Below are positions 57,484 through 64,000 of a stretch of 64,000 bases of DNA, piece by piece. This stretch comes from Streptomyces bacillaris (GTDB taxonomy: Bacteria > Actinomycetota > Actinomycetes > Streptomycetales > Streptomycetaceae), in NCBI RefSeq assembly GCF_003268675.1, contig NZ_CP029378.1, forward strand, positions 2,108,001-2,172,000, read 5' to 3'. Numbering within the stretch: the first letter of the stretch is position 1; each line of letters starts with the position of its first letter. Both the position numbers and the translations under genes were made by a program. The notes under the pieces were generated by a model. It was not told where the DNA came from. It saw nothing but the letters and a program-made list of their open reading frames with translations, and searched no databases.

Positions 57484-58887
57484 TCAGCGTCCGAGCGGGA
57501 CCGAGTCCTTGCGGGTGGCGGTGGCCGGAGCGGCCGGGACCGAACCGTCCAGGCCGTCCTTGGCCAGGTCGCGGCCCCGGGTCTCCTTCGCGATCCACAC
57601 CGTCACCACGGTGACCAGGGAGGCGAAGCAGAGGTAGAGGGAGATCGGGACGGAGGAGCCGTAGTCCTTGAGCAGTTCGACCGCGATGATCGGGGCCAGC
57701 GCGCCGCCGATGATCGAGGCGAGCTGGGAGCCCATGGAGGCGCCGGAGTAGCGGACCTTCGTGTCGAACATCTCGGAGATGAACGCCGCCTGCGGCCCGT
57801 ACATCGCCCCGTGCAGCAGCAGCCCGACGGTGACGGCGAGGACGATCACCGGGAACGACCTGGTGTCCAGCAGGGCGAAGAAGCCGAACGCCCAGAGCGC
57901 CATGCCGATCGCGCCGATCTGGGTGACGGGGCGGCGGCCGAGCCTGTCGGAGAGGGCGCCCCAGAGCGGGATGGTGACGAAGTGGACGGCCGAGCCGATC
58001 AGTACGGCGTTGAGGGCGGCGCTCTTGGACAGCTCCAGGTGCACGGTCACGTAGACGAGGAGGAACGCGGTGAGGATGTAGTACGAGATGTTCTCCCCGA
58101 ACCGGGTGCCGATGGCGAGGAGCACCTCGCGCCAGCTCCTGCGGAACACCTCGACGACCGGGGGCTTCTCCTTGATGCCCGCCGCGGCCTCCTCCTGGGT
58201 CCGCTTCTGCGCCTCCAGGAAGACCGGGGACTCCTCGACGGAGATCCGGATCCACAGGCCGAGCATCACGAGGACGCCGGAGAGCAGGAACGGGATGCGC
58301 CAGCCCCAGGCGAGGAAGGCCTCGTCGGACTGGATCGCGGCGAGCAGCGCCAGGACACCGGTGGCGAGCAGGTTGCCGCCGGGGGCACCGGCCTGCGGCC
58401 AGGAGGCCCAGAAGCCGCGCCGCGTGTCGCCGCCGTGCTCGGAGACGAGGAGGACGGCCCCGCCCCACTCACCCCCGAGCGCGAAGCCCTGGACCAGGCG
58501 CAGGACGGTGAGCAGGATCGGTGCCCAGACGCCGATGCTTGCGTGGGTGGGCAGCAGCCCCATGGCGAAGGTGGCGCCGCCCATCATGAGCAGGCTGATG
58601 ACCAGCAGCTTCTTGCGGCCGATCTTGTCGCCGTAGTGGCCGAAGACGACCCCGCCGAGCGGCCGGGCGGCGAAGCCGACCGCGTACGTCAGGAAGGCCA
58701 GGAGCGTGCCGACGAGCGGGTCGCTGCTGGGGAAGAACAGCGTGTTGAAGACGAGCGCGGCGGCCGAGCCGTAGAGGAAGAAGTCGTACCACTCGATGGT
58801 GGTGCCGACGAGGCTGGCCGCGACGATCCGGCCGATGCGGCTGGTGCCGGGCGGGGCGGAGGGCTGGGCGGAGGCTGGGGAACCCAT
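57484..58887 (-). CDS. MFS transporter, metabolite:H+ symporter (MHS) family
   Basis: 467 residues, 12 helices. SLVGTTIEWYDFFLYGSAAAL in helix 1, ARPLGGVVFGHYGDKIGRKK in the 2-3 loop and RLVQGFALGGEWGGAVLLVSE in helix 4 are the hallmarks of the MHS group, which imports organic acids such as shikimate, citrate or ketoglutarate. Position between 3-hydroxybutyrate dehydrogenase and a catabolic regulator suggests uptake of 3-hydroxybutyrate or related short acids; this is inference from context. Confidence 0.92.
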   Translation of the reverse strand: MGSPASAQPSAPPGTSRIGRIVAASLVGTTIEWYDFFLYGSAAALVFNTLFFPSSDPLVGTLLAFLTYAVGFAARPLGGVVFGHYGDKIGRKKLLVISLLMMGGATFAMGLLPTHASIGVWAPILLTVLRLVQGFALGGEWGGAVLLVSEHGGDTRRGFWASWPQAGAPGGNLLATGVLALLAAIQSDEAFLAWGWRIPFLLSGVLVMLGLWIRISVEESPVFLEAQKRTQEEAAAGIKEKPPVVEVFRRSWREVLLAIGTRFGENISYYILTAFLLVYVTVHLELSKSAALNAVLIGSAVHFVTIPLWGALSDRLGRRPVTQIGAIGMALWAFGFFALLDTRSFPVIVLAVTVGLLLHGAMYGPQAAFISEMFDTKVRYSGASMGSQLASIIGGALAPIIAVELLKDYGSSVPISLYLCFASLVTVVTVWIAKETRGRDLAKDGLDGSVPAAPATATRKDSVPLGR

Positions 58888-59002
58888 GGTGAGTCACCGC
58901 GTTTCGTTGACAGGCGGGTCAGGGACGGGGGTGCGGGGGTGGTGCGGGCCGTGCTCGGTGTGCTCCCGGCTCCGGTGGGGGCCGGAGACGGGTGGAGGGG
59001 GG

Positions 59003-59800
59003 TCAGCGGGCGCCCCAGCCTCCGTCGACGGGGAGGGAGGCGCCGGTGATGTACGAGGTGTGGGGGCCGCAGAGCCAGAGGCAGACGGCGGCGACCTCCA
59101 CGGGCTCGATCAGCCGCTTGATCGCGGACCGGTCCAGCAGCACGTCGGCCACCACCTCCTCCGGCGCGATGCCGTGGGCGGTGGCCTGGGCGGCGATCTG
59201 GCCCTCGACCAGCGGAGTGCGTACGTAACCGGGATCGACGCAGTTGCTGGTCACCCCGTGCGGGGCGCCCTCCAGGGCGGCCACCTTGCTCAGCCCCTCC
59301 AGGCCGTGCTTGGCGGCGACGTACGCGGACTTGAAGGGGCTGGCCCGCAGGCCGTGCATGCTGGAGACGTTGACCAGCCGGCCCCACCCGCCCGCGTACA
59401 TGTGCGGGAGGCAGTGCCGCATCAGGAGGAACGGGGCGGTCAGCATCACCTGCTGGATCAGCGCGAACCGGTCGGGCGGGAAGTCCTCGATGGGCGCCAC
59501 GTGCTGGAGCCCCGCGTTGTTGACCAGGATGTCCACCGCCCTCGGCAGCGCCCCGATCGCCTCGGCGTCGGCGAGGTCCACGACATGGGCCACCCCGCCG
59601 GTCGCGGCGGCGACGGCCTTGGCTCCGTCGGCGTCCCGGTCGGCGATGTGCACGAGGGCCCCGGCCCCGGCGAGCGCCTCGGCGGTGGCCCGTCCGATGC
59701 CGCTGCCGCCGCCGGTGACCAGGGCGGTGCGCCCGCTGAGGTCCACGGCGCGGGCGGCCCCCGCCGTGGGACCGGGCGCTGCGTGAAATTGGCTCGTCAT
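59003..59800 (-). CDS. 3-hydroxybutyrate dehydrogenase (SDR family)
   Basis: 265 residues from ATG 59800. SDR signatures: ALVTGGGSGIGRATAEAL, NNAGLQHVAPIEDFPPD, VNVSSMHGLRASPFKSAYVAAKHG. The NNAGLQHVAPIEDFP stretch and the end YITGASLPVDGGWGAR are typical of D-3-hydroxybutyrate dehydrogenases, which oxidise 3-hydroxybutyrate to acetoacetate with NAD+. That product is the substrate of the CoA-transferase encoded at 62816-64000. Third enzyme of the locus in minus-strand order. Confidence 0.9.
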   Translation of the reverse strand: MTSQFHAAPGPTAGAARAVDLSGRTALVTGGGSGIGRATAEALAGAGALVHIADRDADGAKAVAAATGGVAHVVDLADAEAIGALPRAVDILVNNAGLQHVAPIEDFPPDRFALIQQVMLTAPFLLMRHCLPHMYAGGWGRLVNVSSMHGLRASPFKSAYVAAKHGLEGLSKVAALEGAPHGVTSNCVDPGYVRTPLVEGQIAAQATAHGIAPEEVVADVLLDRSAIKRLIEPVEVAAVCLWLCGPHTSYITGASLPVDGGWGAR

Positions 59801-59889
59801 GGCCGGAAACGGTAGAGACACCCGGCCGGACATCCCATGGCACCGATCGCCATAGTGGCGGCTGCCGGTATGGAGGCCGCCACCACTGC

Positions 59890-61323
59890 CTAACCGGTCA
59901 GCGGGCAGTACGTGAGCAGCTTCGCGGGGCCCGCCCCGGCCGGCAGCCTCAGCGTGCGGCTGGACGGCGGCCGTACGCCGTGGTCCAGCCAGCGTTCCAG
60001 CGCGGCGGAGGCCGAGCGGTGGCACGGCACCAGGGGGCGCACCCGGCCGGGGAAGGCGTCGGCCAGCGAGTCCACGTGCGTGCCCGCCTCGACGCGGTAG
60101 TACCGGTGGAGGTGGCCCCGGCCCTCTCGCCGCACCAGCTGCGCGTAGACGTCCGAGCTGCGGGAGATCGGCAGGAGCACGTCGTAGGTGCCGTGGAAGG
60201 TGATGAGCGGCTTGCCGATCCGGCCGGTGAGGGCGATCTCGGCGACGGCCTTGCGGACCGCCTCCGGCCGCTCGGCGTAGACGTAGTCGGCGTCGCAGGC
60301 CGGGGTCCCCGGGGCGCAGAACGGCGTCCCGGCCTCGGTCGCCCCGTCGAACTCCGGGTCCAGCTCCTCCCGGTAGATCCGCTGGGTGAGGTCCCAGTAG
60401 TACTGGTGGTGGAAGGGCCAGAGGAACTCCGAACCGGCCGGGTACCCCGCCGCCGTCATCGCACGGTGGGCCTGCCCGGCGCCCGCGCCCCCGGCCGCGT
60501 ACGCCGGATAGTGCCGGAGCGCGGGCGGCAGGAAGGTGAGGAGGTTCGGCCCCTCGGTGCGCCAGAGGGTGCCTTCCCAGTCGATGCCGCCGTCGTACAG
60601 CTCGGGGTGGTTCTCCAGCTGCCAGCGCACCAGATAGCCGCCGTTGGACATGCCCATCGCCAACGTGCGGGTGGGCGGGCGCTGGTAGCGGCGGGCGACC
60701 ACCTGGCGGGCGGCGCGGGTGAGCTGGGTGACCCGGTGGTTGCCTTCGGCCAGGGCGTCCCCGGGGGCCTCGCCGTCGCGGTGGAAGGCGGCGCCGGTCG
60801 CGCCCTTGTCGGTGGCGGCGAACGCGTAGCCGTTGGCCACCGCCCAGTCCCCGAACGCCCGGTCGTTGGCGTACTGCTCGCGGACGCCGGGCGCGCCGGA
60901 GACGACCAGGCCGCCGTTCCACCGGTCGGGGAGGCGGATGACGAACTGGGAGTCGTGGTTCCAGCCGTGGTTGGTGTTGGTGGTGGAGGAGTCGGGGAAG
61001 TAGCCGTCGATCTGGATGCCGGGGACGCCTCGCGGTGTGGCCAGCCCTTCCGGGGTGAGCCCCGCCCAGTCGGCGGGGTCGGTGTGGCCGGAGGCGACGG
61101 TCCCGGCAGTGGTCAACTCGGGGAGGCAGGAGGCCTGCTGGCGTTCAGCGCCGGGGACTTTCAGCGTGTCGACACGGAAGCAGTGGGCGGGGCGGGCGGT
61201 GTCCTGGGGCGGGGGCGCGGCGGTGGCCGGGGCGGCCGTCAAGGCGGTCAGCGCGGCGGCGGCGAGGGCGGCGGGGCGGAGCCGGCGGCGGGGGCGGGGG
61301 CGGTGCGGTGGGTGAACTGGCAT
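59890..61323 (-). CDS. Secreted alpha/beta hydrolase, candidate hydroxybutyrate oligomer hydrolase
   Basis: 477 residues from ATG 61323 (GGAGG eight bases upstream). Signal peptide: very basic start then LAAAALTALTAAPATA. The nucleophile elbow MGMSNGGYLVRW (Ser ~226), GKPLITFHGTYDVLLPISRS (acid region) and VEAGTHVDSLADAF (His) complete a triad. Several cysteines (CFRVDTL, CLPEL, CAPGTPAC) suggest disulfides, as in tannase/feruloyl-esterase-like secreted enzymes. Only 26 nt follow the PHB depolymerase stop, so they are co-expressed; cutting hydroxybutyrate oligomers is the likely job, but an aryl esterase role is possible. Confidence 0.78.
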   Translation of the reverse strand: MPVHPPHRPRPRRRLRPAALAAAALTALTAAPATAAPPPQDTARPAHCFRVDTLKVPGAERQQASCLPELTTAGTVASGHTDPADWAGLTPEGLATPRGVPGIQIDGYFPDSSTTNTNHGWNHDSQFVIRLPDRWNGGLVVSGAPGVREQYANDRAFGDWAVANGYAFAATDKGATGAAFHRDGEAPGDALAEGNHRVTQLTRAARQVVARRYQRPPTRTLAMGMSNGGYLVRWQLENHPELYDGGIDWEGTLWRTEGPNLLTFLPPALRHYPAYAAGGAGAGQAHRAMTAAGYPAGSEFLWPFHHQYYWDLTQRIYREELDPEFDGATEAGTPFCAPGTPACDADYVYAERPEAVRKAVAEIALTGRIGKPLITFHGTYDVLLPISRSSDVYAQLVRREGRGHLHRYYRVEAGTHVDSLADAFPGRVRPLVPCHRSASAALERWLDHGVRPPSSRTLRLPAGAGPAKLLTYCPLTG

Positions 61324-61349
61324 GAGTTGGGCCTCCGTTGGGTGATCCG

Positions 61350-62660
61350 TTACGGGCAGGAGCCGGTGGCGATGGTGTAGTGGCCCGGCGGGGTCTCCTT
61401 GAGGGTGTGGGTCACGAAGGTGTTGTAGAGGCCGAGGTTCTGGCCGGAGCCCTTCGCGTAGGCGTAGCCGCCGGTGGTGGTGGCGCGGCCCGCGCGGACG
61501 TGCTCGTAGTTGCTGGCGGTCCAGCAGGCGGCGGGCTCGGTGGGCGGGTCCACCGGCGGCTCGGTGGGCGGCTCGGTCACCGTGCCGTCCAGGCCGAAGA
61601 ACCGGGTGATCCAGTAGCTGGAGCAGATCGACGCGATGAAGTGCTGGGTGCCGGTGGCGCCGCACTGCTGGGGGCCGGTGCCCGGGGCGACCGGGGTGCC
61701 GTGGCCGATGCCGGGCACCCTGTTCACCTCGACCGCCGTCCGCCCGCCGGCCGTGACGTACTCGCTCCTGCGGGTGTTGTTCGGCGCGAGCGTGGAGGTG
61801 CGGTCCGGGGTCTGGCCGAGGCCGTGGACCGCCGTCCACTGGTCGCGCAGTTCGTCGGCGTTGCGGGGGACGACGGTGGGGTCGTTGTCGCCGTGCCAGA
61901 TCGCGACCCGGGGCCAGGGTCCGGCGTACCCGGGGTGCGCGTCGCGGACGGCCTGCGCCCAGGCGGCCGGGGTGCGGTCGACGCCGGGGCTCATGCAGCC
62001 GAACGCGGAGATGACGTCGACCCCGCAGCCGTACGGGATTCCGGCGACGACCGCGCCCGCCGCGAACACCTCCGGGTAGGCGGCCAGCAGCACCGAGGTC
62101 ATCGCCCCGCCCGCCGAGAGCCCGGTGACCTGGGCGCGGGCCGGGTCGGTGCCGTACGCGGAGGTGGCGTGGGCGACCATCTGCCGGATCGAGGCGGCCT
62201 CGCCCCGGCCGCGCCGGTTGTCGCCGGTCTGGAACCAGTTGAAGCACTTGTTGGCGTTGTTGGCGGTGGTGGTCTCGGCGTAGACGACCAGGAAGCCGTG
62301 CCGGTCGGCGAAGGTGTTGAGCCCGGAGTTGTCGGCGTAGAGCTGCGCGCTCTGGGTGCAGCCGTGCAGGGCGACGACGACGGGGGCGTTCGCGGGGAGG
62401 GCCGCGGGGCGGTGGACGTACATGGTCAGGGCGCCGGGGTTGGCGCCGAAGTTCGTGACCCGTTCAAGGGCGGCGGCCGCTGGGGGGACCGCCGCCCGGG
62501 CCTCGGTGGCCGGGGCGACGAGCGCGGCTCCCGTGGCGAGGGTGACGGCGGCGGCGAGCGCGGCGACGAGGCGGCGCAGCAGACGGCCGCCGCCTCGCGG
62601 CCGTCCGGTCCGTGCTGCTGGTGCCGGTGGTGCCGGGTGCGATGGCGTGACGTACGGCAA
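61350..62660 (-). CDS. Secreted poly(3-hydroxybutyrate) depolymerase family esterase
   Basis: 436 residues from TTG 62660 (GGGAGG five bases upstream). A long RR-containing signal (LLRRLVAALAAAVTLATGA) precedes the esterase: VVVALHGCTQSAQLYADNSG (oxyanion), TGLSAGGAMTSVLLAAYPEV (lipase box, Ser ~182), AIWHGDNDPTV (acid) and GIGHGTPVAPG (His). A proline/threonine linker (TEPPTEPPVDPPTEP) leads to a ~60-residue C-terminal module starting CWTASNYEHVRAGRA, probably for polymer binding. The enzyme releases hydroxybutyrate oligomers outside the cell. Confidence 0.93.
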   Translation of the reverse strand: MPYVTPSHPAPPAPAARTGRPRGGGRLLRRLVAALAAAVTLATGAALVAPATEARAAVPPAAAALERVTNFGANPGALTMYVHRPAALPANAPVVVALHGCTQSAQLYADNSGLNTFADRHGFLVVYAETTTANNANKCFNWFQTGDNRRGRGEAASIRQMVAHATSAYGTDPARAQVTGLSAGGAMTSVLLAAYPEVFAAGAVVAGIPYGCGVDVISAFGCMSPGVDRTPAAWAQAVRDAHPGYAGPWPRVAIWHGDNDPTVVPRNADELRDQWTAVHGLGQTPDRTSTLAPNNTRRSEYVTAGGRTAVEVNRVPGIGHGTPVAPGTGPQQCGATGTQHFIASICSSYWITRFFGLDGTVTEPPTEPPVDPPTEPAACWTASNYEHVRAGRATTTGGYAYAKGSGQNLGLYNTFVTHTLKETPPGHYTIATGSCP

Positions 62661-62734
62661 CGTGACCTCCCGTGGTCCGGCGGCGGCACCGTCGGACAGC
62701 GCCGCCGAGGTCCGTCACCGTAGGAAGCACGCGG

Positions 62735-62773
62735 CGGGCCGGGTAATGGCGGTGCGCGCCACAACCCGGCCCG
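62735..62773 (-). terminator. Hairpin after the CoA-transferase genes
   Basis: CGGGCCGGGT (62735-62744) and ACCCGGCCCG (62764-62773) pair perfectly, with a smaller TGGCG/CGCCA stem inside, 42 nt after the CoA-transferase B stop. It should separate the CoA-transferase operon from the depolymerase operon, whose promoter must lie in 62661-62735. Confidence 0.7.
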
Positions 62774-62815
62774 GAAGGGGGCGCCGCCACCCGTTGTGGG
62801 GGCGCGCGCCCGCTG

Positions 62816-63535
62816 CTACGGACGTACGGGCCCCGACGCCGGACGCACGGTCTCCGGCGGCAGCCGTACGGTCTCCGAGGCCGGACGTACGGCCTCCGGC
62901 ACCAGCCGTACGGTCAGCTCCGCGCCCGTGGCCGCCCGGATCTCGTCGACGGTCACCCCGGGGGCCGGCTCCCGCAGCACGAAGCCGTCGACGGTGATGT
63001 CCAGGACCGCGAGATCGGTGACGACCCGGTGGACGACGCCCCGGCCGGTGAGGGGGAGCGTGCACTCCTCCACCAGCTTCGGTGAGCCGTCGCGCGCGGT
63101 GTGTTCGGTCACCACGATGACGTGCCGGGCGCCGTGGACGAGGTCCATGGCCCCGCCCATCCCCTTGACCACCTTGCCCGGGATCACCCAGTTCGCCAGG
63201 TCCCCGGTGGCGGAGACCTGCATGGCCCCCAGGACCGCCACATCGATATGGCCGCCCCGGATCATCGCGAAGGAGAGCGCGGAGTCGACGCAGGAGGCGC
63301 CGGGGAGGAGGGTCACGGTTTCCTTGCCCGCGTTGATGAGGTCGGGCAGGACCTCGCTCTCCTCGGGGTAAGGGCCCACGCCCAGCAGGCCGTTCTCCGA
63401 GTGGATCACCACCTCCACGCCCTCGGGCAGGAAGTTGGGGATCAGGGTCGGCAGACCGATGCCGAGGTTGACGTAACTGCCGTCGACCAGTTCGCGGGCG
63501 GCTCGGGCCGCCAACTGCTCACGCGTCAGCGCCAT
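62816..63535 (-). CDS. 3-oxoacid CoA-transferase subunit B
   Basis: 239 residues. [20 protein letters not shown] starts the fold and [15 protein letters not shown] carries the catalytic glutamate (~47). [18 protein letters not shown] and [20 protein letters not shown] are typical of SCOT/AtoA-type beta subunits. It activates acetoacetate by moving CoA from succinyl-CoA. After the normal end (~residue 208) there is an odd tail in which VRPAS and ETVR repeat. The ATG follows the subunit A stop by one base. Confidence 0.94.
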   Translation of the reverse strand: MALTREQLAARAARELVDGSYVNLGIGLPTLIPNFLPEGVEVVIHSENGLLGVGPYPEESEVLPDLINAGKETVTLLPGASCVDSALSFAMIRGGHIDVAVLGAMQVSATGDLANWVIPGKVVKGMGGAMDLVHGARHVIVVTEHTARDGSPKLVEECTLPLTGRGVVHRVVTDLAVLDITVDGFVLREPAPGVTVDEIRAATGAELTVRLVPEAVRPASETVRLPPETVRPASGPVRP

Positions 63536-63536
63536 T

Positions 63537-64000
63537 TCAGGCCTCCACACGTACGGTACGGCGCTCGACGCGCTTCTCGGCCCACGGGTCGCCCGGCTCG
63601 ACGGGGACGACCCGCTGGACGAAGATCCCGGGCAGGTGGATGTCGTCGGGGGCGAGTTCGCCGGGCTCGACCAGCTCCTCCACCTCCGCGACCGTAACGC
63701 GTCCGGCCATCGCGGCCAGGGGGTTGAAGTTACGGGCGGAGGAGTGGAAGCGGAGGTTGCCGTGCCGGTCCCCGACGGCCGCCCGGACCAGGGCGAAATC
63801 GGTGGTGATGCCCTCCTCCAGGAGGTGTGCCCGGCCGTCGAAGACCCGCCGCTCCCGGGGCGGTGAGGCGACGGCGACCGAGCCGTCGGCCCCGTACCGC
63901 CAGGGCAGTCCGCCCTCCTCGATCCAGGTGCCCGCACCGGCCGGGGTGTAGAACGCCGGGATGCCGGAGCCACCGGCCCGCAGCCGCTCCGCCAGGGTGC
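63537..64000 (-). CDS. 3-oxoacid CoA-transferase subunit A, C-terminal part
   Basis: Partial: the gene enters from the right edge and stops at 63537-63539. The visible ~154 residues include [57 protein letters not shown] and [11 protein letters not shown], the conserved end of the alpha subunit of acetoacetate/3-oxoacid CoA-transferases. With subunit B (one base apart) it forms the heteromeric enzyme. Position supports a role in hydroxybutyrate and acetoacetate use; beta-ketoadipate CoA-transferase is the main alternative. Confidence 0.93.
   Translation of the reverse strand, partial: TLAERLRAGGSGIPAFYTPAGAGTWIEEGGLPWRYGADGSVAVASPPRERRVFDGRAHLLEEGITTDFALVRAAVGDRHGNLRFHSSARNFNPLAAMAGRVTVAEVEELVEPGELAPDDIHLPGIFVQRVVPVEPGDPWAEKRVERRTVRVEA

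Overview
The window is very GC-rich, has GTG and TTG starts, leaderless-looking promoters, twin-arginine signals and a dense, mostly minus-strand gene layout. Gene content (GatCAB, an RmdB-type GGDEF-EAL protein, LigA, an SseB pair, a glycine-riboswitch gcvT-gcvH-glyA-sdaA block) points to Streptomyces or a close relative.

Left part (1-26 kb): the end of a PQQ-type sugar dehydrogenase, a DUF6191 protein, an MMPL exporter coupled to an acetyltransferase, a Tat-exported phospholipase C and an ArsB/SLC13 permease. Then comes a conserved information-processing block: gatC-gatA-small membrane protein-gatB, a GGDEF-EAL phosphodiesterase/cyclase, DNA ligase and a MetE-like protein. An SDR and a LOG-like protein follow, then a tRNA thiolation pair (MnmA and cysteine desulfurase) around an amidase, a TetR regulator, a thioesterase and a TRIC channel.

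Middle (26-40 kb): a five-gene oligopeptide ABC transporter operon, two tandem SseB-family proteins and a P-loop ATPase. Divergent from these, a tandem glycine riboswitch leads into gcvT, gcvH and glyA, followed by sdaA: a glycine/serine/one-carbon module. From 40.6 to 50.1 kb lies an accessory cell-envelope region with a DUF4397 surface protein, class F sortase, ECF sigma/anti-sigma pair, DUF4383 membrane protein preceded by a coupled 35-residue peptide, a lipocalin, two divergent glycosyltransferases and a second ECF sigma factor without an adjacent anti-sigma gene.

Right part (50-64 kb): an orphan DUF4157 (eCIS-effector-like) protein, an arginine/ornithine-type antiporter with arginine deiminase, then a co-directional minus-strand set that reads as an extracellular poly(3-hydroxybutyrate) utilisation locus. 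It holds two CoA-transferase subunits, a secreted PHB depolymerase, a secreted second esterase, 3-hydroxybutyrate dehydrogenase, an MHS-family transporter and a GAF/PucR regulator.

The most unusual non-coding signal is a pair of 176-bp palindromic elements (11131-11306 and 40200-40375). They share a core, but their end arms and central stems differ in sequence while staying self-complementary. A 56-bp perfect loopless palindrome (44156-44211) also stands out. I saw no tRNA, rRNA, CRISPR array or intact transposase gene.
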